Positions 1 through 8,526 of a stretch of 64,000 nt of DNA are shown here, one piece after another; positions within the stretch are counted from its first letter, which is position 1, and every line of letters begins with the position of its first letter. The position numbers were made by a program, and so were the translations under genes. The stretch comes from Prescottella soli (GTDB lineage: Bacteria > Actinomycetota > Actinomycetes > Mycobacteriales > Mycobacteriaceae), in assembly GCF_040024445.1 (NCBI RefSeq), contig NZ_CP157276.1, forward strand, positions 4,588,001 through 4,652,000. Reading direction: 5' to 3'. The notes beneath the pieces were generated by a model, which saw only the letters and a list, made by a program, of their open reading frames with translations, made no database searches and was not told where the DNA came from.

Positions 1-2
1 TG

Positions 3-1643
3 TCATAGGGGGATGTTCCCATGCTTCTTGGGCGGAAGCGAAACCATCTTGCGCTCGAGCAGACGCAGAGCGGAGACGATCTGTCCGCGGGTGTGCGACG
101 GAGGGATGACGGCGTCGATGTACCCACGCTCGGCCGCAACGTACGGGTTCACCAGGGTGTCCTCGTACTCCTGCTGCAGCTGCAGGCGCAGTGCGTCGAC
201 GTCCTCACCGTTCTTGGCGGCCTCGAGGAGCTGCTTGCGGTAGACGAAGCCGACGGCTCCGGACGCGCCCATGACCGCGATCTGAGCGGTCGGCCACGCC
301 AGGTTGACGTCCGCGCCCATGTGCTTGGAGCCCATGACGTCGTACGCGCCGCCGTACGCCTTGCGGGTGATGACGGTGATCTTGCCGACCGTGGCCTCGC
401 CGTACGCGTACAGCAGCTTGGCGCCGCGGCGGATGATGCCGTTGTACTCCTGCTCGGTGCCCGGGAGGAAGCCCGGGACGTCGACCAGCGTGATAATCGG
501 GACGTTGAACGCGTCGCAGGTGCGGACGAAGCGCGCGGCCTTCTCGGACGCGTCGATGTCGAGGCAGCCCGCGAACTGCGTGGGCTGGTTCGCGACGATG
601 CCGACGCTGCGGCCGTCGACGCGGCCGAAGCCGACGATGACGTTCATGGCGCGGCCGGCCTGCACCTCGAGGAACTCGTCGTCGTCGAGGATGCGACGGA
701 TGACCTCGTGCATGTCGTACGGCTGGTTCGCCGAGTCCGGGATCAGCGTGTCGAGCTCGCGGTCCTCGTCGGTGAGCGAGTCCTCGATCGAGCCGAAGAT
801 CGGGTCGGACGGCGCCAGGCGCGGAGCCGCGGCCTGGTTGTTGCTCGGCAGGTAGGACAGCAGGTCCTTGACGTAGTCGAGGGCGTCCTGCTCGCCGGAA
901 GCGACGTAGTGCGCGACGCCGGACTTCGCCATGTGGGTCCGGGCGCCGCCCAGATCCTCCATGGTGACGTCCTCGCCGGTGACGGTCTTGATGACGTCCG
1001 GCCCGGTGACGAACATCTGGCTGGCCTCGTCGACCATGACCACGAAGTCGGTCAGCGCGGGGGAGTAGACGTGGCCGCCGGCGGCCGGGCCCATGATCAG
1101 GGAGATCTGCGGGATGACACCCGAGGCCTGGACGTTGCGGTGGAAGATCTCGCCGTACAGGCCGAGCGAGACGACGCCCTCCTGGATACGCGCGCCGGCG
1201 CCCTCGTTGATACCGATCAGCGGGCGGCCGGTCTTGAGCGCCAGGTCCATGACCTTGACGATCTTCTCGCCGTAGATCTCGCCGAGGCTGCCGCCGAACA
1301 CGGTGGCGTCCTGGCTGAAGACACAGACGTCGCGGCCGTCGATGGTGCCGTAGCCGGTGACGACGCCGTCACCGACGGGACGGTTGTCGGCGAGGCCGAA
1401 GTTGGTGCTGCGGTGCCGGGCCAGGGCGTCGAGCTCGACGAACGAGCCCTCGTCCAGGAGCGCGTGAATGCGCTCGCGCGCCGTCAGCTTGCCCTTGGCG
1501 TGGACCTTCTCGACGGCGGCTTCGCCCATCGGCTGCATTGCCTGCGCCTGGCGGCTGCGCAGGTCAGCGAGCTTTCCCGCCGTCGTGTGGATATCCGGGG
1601 TGTTCGCCGCCTCCGCCGCGGCTGGCTCCTGCACACTGGTCAT
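3..1643 (-). CDS. accD5: Acyl-CoA (propionyl-CoA) carboxylase beta subunit, AccD5-like
   Basis: Carboxyltransferase subunit that moves CO2 from biotin onto propionyl-/acetyl-CoA to make (methyl)malonyl-CoA for fatty and mycolic acid synthesis; cytosolic. The 546-residue protein has the usual length. The first acyl-CoA/oxyanion region GAGARIQEG is at residues 148-156, [13 protein letters not shown] at 185-197, and the second oxyanion region ([11 protein letters not shown]) near residue 430. It ends in an intact stop two bases inside the window. It is divergent from the biotin ligase gene birA, which would biotinylate its alpha partner; the same pairing is found in mycobacteria. The short divergent region carries a perfect palindrome that could be an operator. 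No clear ribosome-binding site precedes the ATG. Identification is secure; preference for propionyl- over acetyl-CoA is inferred from similarity to AccD5. Confidence 0.95.
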   Translation of the reverse strand: MTSVQEPAAAEAANTPDIHTTAGKLADLRSRQAQAMQPMGEAAVEKVHAKGKLTARERIHALLDEGSFVELDALARHRSTNFGLADNRPVGDGVVTGYGTIDGRDVCVFSQDATVFGGSLGEIYGEKIVKVMDLALKTGRPLIGINEGAGARIQEGVVSLGLYGEIFHRNVQASGVIPQISLIMGPAAGGHVYSPALTDFVVMVDEASQMFVTGPDVIKTVTGEDVTMEDLGGARTHMAKSGVAHYVASGEQDALDYVKDLLSYLPSNNQAAAPRLAPSDPIFGSIEDSLTDEDRELDTLIPDSANQPYDMHEVIRRILDDDEFLEVQAGRAMNVIVGFGRVDGRSVGIVANQPTQFAGCLDIDASEKAARFVRTCDAFNVPIITLVDVPGFLPGTEQEYNGIIRRGAKLLYAYGEATVGKITVITRKAYGGAYDVMGSKHMGADVNLAWPTAQIAVMGASGAVGFVYRKQLLEAAKNGEDVDALRLQLQQEYEDTLVNPYVAAERGYIDAVIPPSHTRGQIVSALRLLERKMVSLPPKKHGNIPL

Positions 1644-1697
1644 GGGAAGTGAGCTTAACCAGGTCTCCGGGGCCTGCGTCGAGCGAGGTCGGGTTGC

Positions 1698-1712
1698 GTT
1701 GAATTATTCAAC
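1698..1712. promoter_or_regulatory. Perfect palindrome between accD5 and birA, candidate operator
   Basis: GTTGAATTATTCAAC: two 7-base arms around one T. It lies in the 116-bp divergent accD5/birA region and is strikingly AT-rich for this genome. The position suits a repressor controlling acyl-CoA carboxylase and biotin ligase together. The regulator is unknown; a lipid- or biotin-responsive factor is only a guess. Confidence 0.5.
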
Positions 1713-1747
1713 CTAAGCTACTGACGAGTCACTTTCCAAGCGCATCT

Positions 1748-1753
1748 TAGGCT
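1748..1753 (+). promoter_or_regulatory. -10 hexamer TAGGCT of a leaderless birA promoter
   Basis: TAGGCT lies 6 nt before the birA ATG with no Shine-Dalgarno sequence between, so transcription should begin at or next to the start codon. No convincing -35 box was seen. Confidence 0.5.
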
Positions 1754-1759
1754 GGACGG

Positions 1760-2593
1760 ATGTGGACCGACCTGAACCGCCCCCCGCTCGATGTCGATGC
1801 GCTCCGACGCGCTCTGGTTCGCGACGCTGGCGGTGATCCGGACGCGTTCTGGTCCCGGCTCGACGTGGTGCCGGAGACCGGGTCCACCAATGCCGACCTG
1901 CTGGCTCGTCCTCAGGGCCCGGACTATCCGCGCAGTGTCCTGATCGCCGAGTACCAGTCCGGTGGCCGCGGCCGGCACGCCCGGCCGTGGGTCAGCGCCC
2001 CGCGGGCCCTGGTCACGATGTCCGCGGTCCTCGACATGCCCGGGATGGACCTTGCCGACATCGGATGGCTGCCGCTGCTGTCGGGCATCGCGGTCGTCGA
2101 CGCGTTGCGCAAGGTCGCCGAGGTCGATGCGGAACTGAAGTGGCCCAACGACGTCTTGATCGACGGGCGGAAGGTTGCGGGGATCCTCGCCGAGGTCGCG
2201 TCGACCGCGCCGGTTCCGACCATTGTCGTGGGGGTCGGGCTGAACGTGAGCCTGACCGAGGAAGAACTGCCGGTGCCGACGGCGACGTCGCTGGCCCTCG
2301 CGGGCGCGGCAGTCACCGATCGCACCGTCCTGGTCCGCGCGATGCTCCGTGAACTGGCGCGGCGGTGGCGCGAGTGGGAGGGCGCCGGCTGGAAGGTCGA
2401 CGACCTCGCGGCCGCGTACCGAGAGCGGTGCGGAACTCTCGGTCGGCTGGTACGCGCCGAGCTCCCGGGGGACCGGGAGCTCGTGGGTGTCGCGACCGAT
2501 GTCGACGTCGAGGGGCGCATCGTGATCAAGGCAGAGGGTGAGTCACCGGTCGCAGTGTCGGCCGGTGACATCACCCATCTGCGCGCTGTGTGA
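1760..2593 (+). CDS. birA: Biotin--[acetyl-CoA-carboxylase] ligase (BirA)
   Basis: Makes biotinyl-AMP and attaches biotin to the lysine of biotin carboxyl carrier domains of acyl-CoA carboxylases. At 277 residues it is a group I, non-DNA-binding ligase: no N-terminal helix-turn-helix is seen. The biotin/ATP loop GGRGRHARPW is at residues 68-77, KWPND at 127-131 and KVAGILAE at 138-145, followed by a small C-terminal domain. The ATG start is set by a TAGGCT -10 hexamer 6 nt upstream. It is divergent from accD5, whose holoenzyme needs it. The stop lies 4 bp from the end of the convergent next gene. Confidence 0.95.
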   Translation: MWTDLNRPPLDVDALRRALVRDAGGDPDAFWSRLDVVPETGSTNADLLARPQGPDYPRSVLIAEYQSGGRGRHARPWVSAPRALVTMSAVLDMPGMDLADIGWLPLLSGIAVVDALRKVAEVDAELKWPNDVLIDGRKVAGILAEVASTAPVPTIVVGVGLNVSLTEEELPVPTATSLALAGAAVTDRTVLVRAMLRELARRWREWEGAGWKVDDLAAAYRERCGTLGRLVRAELPGDRELVGVATDVDVEGRIVIKAEGESPVAVSAGDITHLRAV

Positions 2594-2597
2594 GTGC

Positions 2598-3014
2598 TCA
2601 GGCCGTCTCGGGGTGCCACGTGGAGACGGCCCAGATCACCACGATGTCGAGCGCGATGATCAGGATCGACCACATCGGGTACCACGGGATCCACAGGAAG
2701 TTCGCGATGATCGACAGGGCCGCGAGGATGATCGCGCACACGCGTGCCCAGGTCGCTCCGGTCAACAGCGCCAGGCCCACGAGGACGACGACGATGCCGA
2801 GGACCAGGTGGATCCATCCCCAGGTCGTGAGGTTGAACTGATACACGTACTGGGGGCCGACGACGAAGACGTCGTCCTTGGCCAGCGCCGAGATTCCCTG
2901 GAAGATCTCCAGAATTCCGACGGTCATGAGAATGATCGCGGCAGCGATCGACGTACCCGCCGCGAATCCCTGTTTGGCGCCACCGCCCGAAGAGTGCGTC
3001 GTCGGTGTGGTCAT
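2598..3014 (-). CDS. Four-helix membrane protein, DUF7144-like
   Basis: Predicted 138-residue inner-membrane protein. A short polar N-terminus rich in Thr/Ser/Gly is followed by about four hydrophobic segments (roughly residues 19-42, 66-85, 89-108 and 113-131) with a conserved-looking LEIFQGISAL stretch. This layout matches small actinobacterial membrane proteins annotated DUF7144; function unknown. The ATG at 3014 is chosen over longer readings because GAGAGGGGAA lies just upstream. It is divergent from the HdeD-like gene at 3234, and the pair sits between birA and the PH-protein gene, which I recall as adjacent in mycobacteria. Confidence 0.75.
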   Translation of the reverse strand: MTTPTTHSSGGGAKQGFAAGTSIAAAIILMTVGILEIFQGISALAKDDVFVVGPQYVYQFNLTTWGWIHLVLGIVVVLVGLALLTGATWARVCAIILAALSIIANFLWIPWYPMWSILIIALDIVVIWAVSTWHPETA

Positions 3015-3233
3015 TGCAGTTCCCCTCTCGATCGGTCGCGAAAACCTCGCTGGAGAAGCCAGTCCATCGGAAGGAGTTTCCGAGCTTTTCGGCGATCCAT
3101 CCTCACCCCTGGCGGGTGAAAATGCCGCCGGGATCGCAGTCGTGAATCGGCTGGGTGCGCAATCGCTCGCGGAGCGTCGTTTACTGCTACTTTGACGCTG
3201 ATCCAGCAAATCTCGGGTGGTGGAGGGGTAGAG

Positions 3234-3830
3234 ATGAACGCTCAACAGGGAATGTCCGAAGGGGCCGCCGGCGCATGGGCTGCCGCCGAGTCCCGTGAGT
3301 TGGAGACGGCCGGTCGATTCCTGACCGGGCTGACGGTCGTTTTCGGACTGCTCACCCTCGGTCTCGGAATTGCGGTCCTCGTGTGGCCCAACGCGACGCT
3401 CTTCGTCGTCGCGGTGCTCATCGCGATCCAGGTGTTCGCATTCGGCATCATCCAGATCGTCCGGTCCTTCGCCGAGGTCGGTGCGTCGACGTCGGCTCGC
3501 ACGTTGACGGGTCTGTCGGGTGCGCTGGCGATCCTGCTGGGGTTCCTCGTTCTCCGCAGCCCGCTTCAGACACTGGTCATCATCGCGCTCATCATCGGCG
3601 CATGGTGGGTGTTCCGCGGTGTGCTCGACATCGTGGCGGGTGCGTCGGAGGTCCCCGGCCATCGTGCGGTCGGCATCATTCTCGGCATCATCAGCGTCGT
3701 CGCGGGTGCGATCGTGCTGCTCCAGCCGGAGCTGTCGCTCGGGGTCTTCGTCATCGTCGTCGGCGTCTGGATGATCCTCTACGGCGTCATCGTCATCGCC
3801 GCGCCGTTCCTGGTTCGCCGCATGCGCTGA
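3234..3830 (+). CDS. HdeD/DUF308 family membrane protein
   Basis: Predicted 198-residue inner-membrane protein with six closely spaced hydrophobic helices arranged as short two-helix units separated by small charged turns, as in the HdeD/DUF308 family (acid-resistance-associated in E. coli; role in actinobacteria unknown). The ATG at 3234 follows GGAGGGG with good spacing and is preferred to the in-frame ATG at 3192. It is divergent from a DUF7144-like membrane protein, so the two may share stress-type control. A strong inverted repeat lies 54 bp downstream. Confidence 0.8.
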   Translation: MNAQQGMSEGAAGAWAAAESRELETAGRFLTGLTVVFGLLTLGLGIAVLVWPNATLFVVAVLIAIQVFAFGIIQIVRSFAEVGASTSARTLTGLSGALAILLGFLVLRSPLQTLVIIALIIGAWWVFRGVLDIVAGASEVPGHRAVGIILGIISVVAGAIVLLQPELSLGVFVIVVGVWMILYGVIVIAAPFLVRRMR

Positions 3831-3884
3831 CGAACCTTCCCGGCCGCGGGTCGGCCCGATCGTCGCGGCTCTCGACGGTCTCGC

Positions 3885-3915
3885 GTGACAGGTCGGCGCC
3901 ATGCCGACCTGTCAC
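3885..3915. repeat. 13-bp inverted repeat, terminator or operator
   Basis: Perfect arms GTGACAGGTCGGC (3885-3897) and its complement (3903-3915) around GCCAT. It lies between the HdeD-like gene and the PH-domain gene, 9 nt before the chosen start of the latter. There is no clean T tract, only a short pyrimidine run. It may end transcription from the HdeD-like gene, act as an operator, or fold in the leader of the next mRNA. It also contains an upstream in-frame ATG at 3901, which argues against that start. Confidence 0.6.
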
Positions 3916-3924
3916 ACTCTTTCC

Positions 3925-4515
3925 ATGGGATACCCACAGGACGCCCTGGCGGCGGACGAGGAACTGGTGCTGCACCGGCATCCGCACTGGAAGATGCTCG
4001 TCGTTCCGTCGGTGATCTTCATCCTCGCCACAGCGATCGCGGGGTTCCTCGTGGGGCTCGCGGAGTCGCAGTTGACCGGCGGGTCGGTGACGGTGGTGTC
4101 GCTCGTGGTCGCCGTGGCGTGGCTCGCGATCGTGGTGTGGAAAGTCCTGGTGCCGGCGCTGCGGTGGAAGTCGACGCACTTCATCGTCACCGACCGGCGC
4201 GTGATGATCCGGCACGGCGTGTTGACCCACACCGGCATCGACATCCCGATGAACCGGATCAGCAACGTCCAGTTCCGGCACGGACTCGTCGACCGGATGC
4301 TGCACACCGGGACGCTCATGATCGTCGCATCGTCGGACGATCCCCTCGAATTCGACGACATCCCCGAGGTCCAGAAGGTGCATTCGCTGCTGTACCACCA
4401 GGTCTTCGATTCCACGAACACTCACCGCGACACGTACTACGACGATCGCTTCTCGCGGCCGGAGACACCGGGCGTGGTCGGTGACGATCGTCGGAATCAC
4501 CGGAAAGGCTGGTAA
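3925..4515 (+). CDS. PH (bPH2-type) domain membrane protein
   Basis: A 196-residue protein with two transmembrane segments near residues 25-47 and 55-80, followed by a bacterial PH-like domain (FIVTDRRVMIRHGVLT, then IPMNRISNVQF) and an acidic/polar tail. This matches the mycobacterial protein encoded next to birA (recalled as Rv3278c). Role unknown; such proteins are thought to act at the membrane. The ATG at 3925 (MGYPQDALAADEE) is preferred because the earlier ATG at 3901 lies inside a perfect hairpin and the N-terminus then matches the mycobacterial protein. Confidence 0.85.
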   Translation: MGYPQDALAADEELVLHRHPHWKMLVVPSVIFILATAIAGFLVGLAESQLTGGSVTVVSLVVAVAWLAIVVWKVLVPALRWKSTHFIVTDRRVMIRHGVLTHTGIDIPMNRISNVQFRHGLVDRMLHTGTLMIVASSDDPLEFDDIPEVQKVHSLLYHQVFDSTNTHRDTYYDDRFSRPETPGVVGDDRRNHRKGW

Positions 4516-4541
4516 TAGATCCGCTCGGGCCGAACCGACCG

Positions 4542-4547
4542 TAGGCT
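4542..4547 (+). promoter_or_regulatory. -10 hexamer TAGGCT before the response regulator
   Basis: TAGGCT lies 6 nt before the GTG start at 4554, with no ribosome-binding site; predicts a leaderless mRNA for the two-component operon. Confidence 0.5.
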
Positions 4548-4553
4548 GTCGTC

Positions 4554-5234
4554 GTGACCGCCGTACTGCTTGCCGAAGATGACGAGGCCATCGCTGCTCC
4601 GCTGTCGCGTGCACTCGGCCGCGAGGGCTACACCGTCACGATCGAACAGACCGGGCCCACCGCGCTCGAGCGCGCGCTCACCGGCGAGTTCGAACTCCTG
4701 ATCCTCGATCTCGGCCTGCCCGGGATGGACGGGCTCGAAGTGTGTCGTCAGTTGCGCGCACACAGCCTGGATCTGGCGGTGCTCATGCTCACCGCGCGCA
4801 CAGACGAGGTGGATTTCGTCGTCGGACTGGACGCGGGCGCCGACGACTACGTCGGCAAGCCGTTCCGCCTGGCCGAACTCATGGCGCGGGTGCGGGCGCT
4901 GCTGCGGCGCAGCGGAGGCGGGGAGGACGTCGTCGTCGAGGTCGCCGGTATCCGGCTCGAGCCCGCGGCCCGACGGGTCCTCGTCAACGGGTCCGAGGTG
5001 GCGCTGGCCAACAAGGAGTACGAGTTGCTGCGGGTGCTGCTCGAGCACGCCGGCCAGGTCGTCTCGCGGGACACCATCCTCCGGGAAGTCTGGGGCGACG
5101 TGGAGCTGCGCGGGTCGAAGACCCTCGACATGCACATGTCCTGGCTCCGGCGAAAGATCGGGGACGAGGGCGCGGGCGCGGATCGGCGGATCGCCACCGT
5201 GCGCGGCGTCGGATTCCGTATCAACACCGACTAG
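4554..5234 (+). CDS. OmpR/PhoB-family response regulator
   Basis: DNA-binding response regulator of 226 residues. The receiver domain (1-115) has the acidic pair E8-D9-D10, phospho-acceptor D52, T80 and K102. The C-terminal winged-helix domain (about 125-222) ends in TVRGVGFRIN, typical of PhoB-type regulators. It is followed after 12 nt by its sensor kinase, so the pair is one operon. From memory these two genes are absent between the PH-protein and gtrA genes in M. tuberculosis, so they look like a local addition. Stimulus unknown. Confidence 0.9.
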   Translation: MTAVLLAEDDEAIAAPLSRALGREGYTVTIEQTGPTALERALTGEFELLILDLGLPGMDGLEVCRQLRAHSLDLAVLMLTARTDEVDFVVGLDAGADDYVGKPFRLAELMARVRALLRRSGGGEDVVVEVAGIRLEPAARRVLVNGSEVALANKEYELLRVLLEHAGQVVSRDTILREVWGDVELRGSKTLDMHMSWLRRKIGDEGAGADRRIATVRGVGFRINTD

Positions 5235-5246
5235 GTTCCCCACACC

Positions 5247-6572
5247 GTGCGTCGCAGAATCCTCCTGTCGATCCTTGCGGTCGTCATCTTCACCGGTTTG
5301 TTGCTCGGTGTCCCGCTGGTCTACACCGCGTGGCAGTGGGTGGAGGACTTCACCCGCAGCGACCTCCAGGGCCGACTCGACCGGATGGCGGCCGAGATCA
5401 TCGTGCAGGAGGGCAGCGCCGGCGTCGTCGAGAACGGCCTGGACACCACGTCGTTGCGCCTCGTCGTCCCGGAGGGCGGCAAGCTGGTCGTCGTCTACCC
5501 GACTCCGCAGGAAGGCGCCGCGCGCCTGGACATCGGTGCGGAGTCGGTGGACTCACCTTTGGTCGAGTCGCTGTCGATGGGGACGTCGGGTTCGTTGCGC
5601 CTGGAGGCGCCGTCGGATCGGATGCGGACCCTGCAGCGGCAGGCGGTCGGTGCGGTGACTCTGCTCGTTCTCGCGTCGATGGGCGCCGGCGCCGGTGTCG
5701 CCGTGGTCACCGCGAAACGTCTCGCCGATCCGCTCAAGGATGTGGCCGAGCGGGCCGCGCGGCTCGCCGAGGGTGATTTCCGGCCCGATTCCCGCCGCCA
5801 CGGCATCCCCGAACTGGATCGCGTGTCCGACGTGCTGGACTCGGCGACCGTCGAGATCTCGGGGCGCCTGCAACGTGAACATGCGCTCGTCGCGGACGTG
5901 TCCCACCAGCTGCGCAGCCGCCTCACCGCGGTGCGGCTGCGACTCGACGAGCTGTCGGGGCACCCGGACCCCGATGTGGTGCACGAGGCGGAGGAGGCGA
6001 TGGCGCAGGTCGATCGTCTCACCGTCGCCGTCGACGATCTGGTGCGATCGTCGCGCGACAGCGGTGCCGCCAACCGGGAACCGGTCTCGGTGGTGGGGGA
6101 GCTCGCGAGCGTCGTCGCGGACTGGCAGGGCCCGTACAAGGACGCGGGCCGGGTGCTGCGCCTGCGGGGCGAGCCGAGGCTGACATCGAAGGCGACCGGA
6201 TCGCGGCTGCGTGAGGCGGTGTCGGTGCTGATCGACAACTCGCTGCAGCACGGCGCCGGCACGTGCACGGTGTCGGTGCGACTGGTGTCGGGTCCGGCGG
6301 GCCGGGGGACCGGCACGGGATCACGCGTGTGCGTGGAGGTGTCCGACGAGGGAGAGGGTGTGAGCGACGAGTTGGCGCCGCACATCTTCGACCGGGGATT
6401 CTCGGGGGCCGGGTCGACGGGCGTCGGGCTGGCGCTGGCCCGGGCACTCGTCGAGGCCGACGGGGGCCGTCTGGAACTGCAGCGTCGCCGGCCGGCCCTG
6501 TTCGCGGTGTTCCTCGCTCCCGCTCGGGACGACGTGCCGACCCGGGTGACCGGAATCCACGAGCCGCGCTAG
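5247..6572 (+). CDS. Membrane sensor histidine kinase
   Basis: Sensor kinase of 441 residues paired with the regulator just upstream. One N-terminal helix (about 5-28), an extracytoplasmic sensor part of about 100 residues, a second helix (133-155), a HAMP linker, then the phospho-acceptor helix with H220 in SHQLRSRLTA and a C-terminal ATPase domain (IDNSLQHGAG, DEGEGV, GSTGVGLAL). The H-box differs from the usual SHELRTPLT: Gln replaces Glu after the His, and Arg stands where Pro is usual. GTG start 12 nt after the regulator stop. It overlaps the convergent gtrA gene by 4 bp at its end. Confidence 0.9.
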   Translation: MRRRILLSILAVVIFTGLLLGVPLVYTAWQWVEDFTRSDLQGRLDRMAAEIIVQEGSAGVVENGLDTTSLRLVVPEGGKLVVVYPTPQEGAARLDIGAESVDSPLVESLSMGTSGSLRLEAPSDRMRTLQRQAVGAVTLLVLASMGAGAGVAVVTAKRLADPLKDVAERAARLAEGDFRPDSRRHGIPELDRVSDVLDSATVEISGRLQREHALVADVSHQLRSRLTAVRLRLDELSGHPDPDVVHEAEEAMAQVDRLTVAVDDLVRSSRDSGAANREPVSVVGELASVVADWQGPYKDAGRVLRLRGEPRLTSKATGSRLREAVSVLIDNSLQHGAGTCTVSVRLVSGPAGRGTGTGSRVCVEVSDEGEGVSDELAPHIFDRGFSGAGSTGVGLALARALVEADGGRLELQRRRPALFAVFLAPARDDVPTRVTGIHEPR

Positions 6573-7120
6573 CTCTGCCCCGGCTCCTCGCCCGTGAGTT
6601 CGGCCGCAGGCTCCGGCTGTTCGATCACCTCGTGTTCGGCAGTCTCCTCCGGGAACACCCACCGGCGGAACGCCCAGAACCGGAAGACCATCTGCAGCAG
6701 GTTGCCGATGATGTAGTTCAGGACGAAGTCGACGAAAACCAGCGCCGTGAGGCTCACGGACGAGCGGACGTCGAAGATGTTGTTCGCGATGAACAGGGGG
6801 GCCGCCGCGATGCCGACGCCGATGCCGCTGATCGTGAAGAAGAGCAGCGCCTCGTGGTGCCGCTCGCGGCCACCGCGATGCTTGAACGACCACTCGCGGT
6901 TGAGGACGTAACTGAGGATCGTCGCGACCACACCCGAGAGGATCTTGGCGACCACGGGCTTCTGCTCGAGGATCGTCAGGCTCAGGGAATAGAAGATGGC
7001 CAGGTCGACCACCATCGTCGTTCCGCCGACGATTGCAAATTTGATCAGTTCGTGGTGGCGGAGGACGACGGCACGGAGGGGCTGAGGAACTCGGCTCAAC
7101 GCCGCGTCGACGAAAGACAC
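6569..7120 (-). CDS. GtrA family membrane protein
   Basis: Small membrane protein of the GtrA family, linked to translocation of polyprenyl-linked sugars in cell-envelope polysaccharide synthesis. Four hydrophobic helices follow the family signature ELIKFAIVGGTTMVVD; the tail is acidic. The GTG at 7120 gives 183 residues and is preferred to the GTG at 7156, because TACAAT sits 8 nt upstream, fitting a leaderless promoter, and the N-terminus then resembles the mycobacterial protein. It lies beside purK in divergent orientation, as recalled for Rv3277/Rv3276c. Confidence 0.88.
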   Translation of the reverse strand: MSFVDAALSRVPQPLRAVVLRHHELIKFAIVGGTTMVVDLAIFYSLSLTILEQKPVVAKILSGVVATILSYVLNREWSFKHRGGRERHHEALLFFTISGIGVGIAAAPLFIANNIFDVRSSVSLTALVFVDFVLNYIIGNLLQMVFRFWAFRRWVFPEETAEHEVIEQPEPAAELTGEEPGQS

Positions 7121-7128
7121 AACGAAGT

Positions 7129-7134
7129 ATTGTA
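7129..7134 (-). promoter_or_regulatory. -10 hexamer TACAAT before gtrA
   Basis: On the minus strand TACAAT lies 8 nt before the GTG at 7120. It is a near-consensus -10 and supports the shorter start and leaderless transcription. Confidence 0.5.
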
Positions 7135-7251
7135 CGAACCCGCGATCTCGATCCACGCGCTGGATCGATACTTATCAGCTTCTTCACAGGTCGGGACGCC
7201 GGATGACCTCGGCAGAACCGCTCGGAAACGAACGTGACACCATGGTGTGTC

Positions 7252-8526
7252 GTGACCGGCAAATCTGATTCCGAATCTCGCCCGACTCCGCCGCGTGATC
7301 TCCCGAGTGGGATGCCCGTGGTGACGATGATCGGCGGCGGTCAGCTCGCGCGCATGACCCACCAGGCCGCGATCGAGCTGGGACAGACTCTGCGGGTGCT
7401 CGCCGGCAGCATCGACGAGCCCGCCGCGCAGGTCAGCCCCGATGTCGTGCTGGGCAGCCACACCGATCTCGCGGCGTTGCGCAAGGCCGCGCTCGGTTCG
7501 AACGCGCTGACGTTCGACCACGAACACGTCCCCACCGAACACCTCGACGTGCTGGTGTCCGAGGGCGTCAACGTCCAGCCGCCGCCGCAGGCCCTCGTGT
7601 ATGCGCAGGACAAGCTGGCGATGCGCCGCAAGCTCAGCGAGATGGGCGCCCCGATCCCGGCCTTCGCCGAGGTCACGTGGGCCGAGGACGTCGTCCGGTT
7701 CGGCGCCGAGCACGGCTGGCCCGTTGTCATCAAGGCGGTCCGCGGCGGCTACGACGGCCGCGGTGTGTGGATCACCGACGACTCCGACGAGGCCGAGGCC
7801 ATCGTCACCGAGCAGCTCGACAAGGGCGTGACTCTGATGGTCGAGCAGGCCATCGACTTCACCCGTGAACTCTCCGCGATGGTCGCGCGCTCGCCGTTCG
7901 GGCAGGGCGCGTCGTGGCCGGTCGTCGAGACGGTGCAGCGCAGCGGGCAGTGCGCGGTCGTGCTCGCACCTGCCCCGCAGTTGTCCACCGCGCTGGCGGC
8001 GGAGGCCGAGCAGCTGGCGCTGCGGGTGGCGTCCGAGCTGGGTGTCGTGGGCGCGATGGCCGTCGAGCTGTTCGAGACCACCGACGGCAAGCTGATCGTG
8101 AACGAGCTGGCGATGCGTCCGCACAACTCCGGTCACTGGACGCAGGACGGCGCGCGCACGTCGCAGTTCGAGCAGCACCTGCGGGCCGTGCTGGACTACC
8201 CGCTCGGCGACCCGTCGCCCATCGCCCCGGTCACGGTGATGGCGAACATCCTCGGCGCGCCCGAGGCGCCCACGATGAGCATGGACGAGCGGCTGCACCA
8301 CCTGTTTGCGCGCATGCCCGATGTCAAGGTGCACCTGTACGGCAAGGGCGAGCGCAAGGACCGCAAGATCGGGCACGTGAACGTGCTCGGCGCGGCCGGC
8401 GGATCGATCGACGACCCGCAGTACGTGGCCTCGGTGCGTGAGCGCGCCGAGCGGGCCGCGCACTGGATGTCGCACGCCGAATGGACCGACGGTTGGAACG
8501 AGCACACGGGAGCGGACAGCAAGTGA
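7252..8526 (+). CDS. purK: 5-(carboxyamino)imidazole ribonucleotide synthase (PurK)
   Basis: ATP-dependent carboxylation of AIR to N5-CAIR in purine synthesis; cytosolic. It begins with a Rossmann-like segment ([18 protein letters not shown]), followed by an ATP-grasp fold ([15 protein letters not shown], then [13 protein letters not shown]). The start is uncertain: GTG at 7252 gives 424 residues and an N-terminus of about the same length as the mycobacterial enzyme; GTG at 7234 and ATG at 7312 are alternatives. The stop overlaps the purE start by 4 bp (GTGA), so the genes are translationally coupled. Confidence 0.93.
   Translation: MTGKSDSESRPTPPRDLPSGMPVVTMIGGGQLARMTHQAAIELGQTLRVLAGSIDEPAAQVSPDVVLGSHTDLAALRKAALGSNALTFDHEHVPTEHLDVLVSEGVNVQPPPQALVYAQDKLAMRRKLSEMGAPIPAFAEVTWAEDVVRFGAEHGWPVVIKAVRGGYDGRGVWITDDSDEAEAIVTEQLDKGVTLMVEQAIDFTRELSAMVARSPFGQGASWPVVETVQRSGQCAVVLAPAPQLSTALAAEAEQLALRVASELGVVGAMAVELFETTDGKLIVNELAMRPHNSGHWTQDGARTSQFEQHLRAVLDYPLGDPSPIAPVTVMANILGAPEAPTMSMDERLHHLFARMPDVKVHLYGKGERKDRKIGHVNVLGAAGGSIDDPQYVASVRERAERAAHWMSHAEWTDGWNEHTGADSK

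Noticed and set aside
21-1652. Long open frames antisense to real genes (for example 21-1652, 11539-14610, 57030-59159)
   Set aside because: They are typical GC-rich shadow frames: biased Arg/Val/Asp/Ala composition, no domains, and full overlap with well-supported genes on the other strand.
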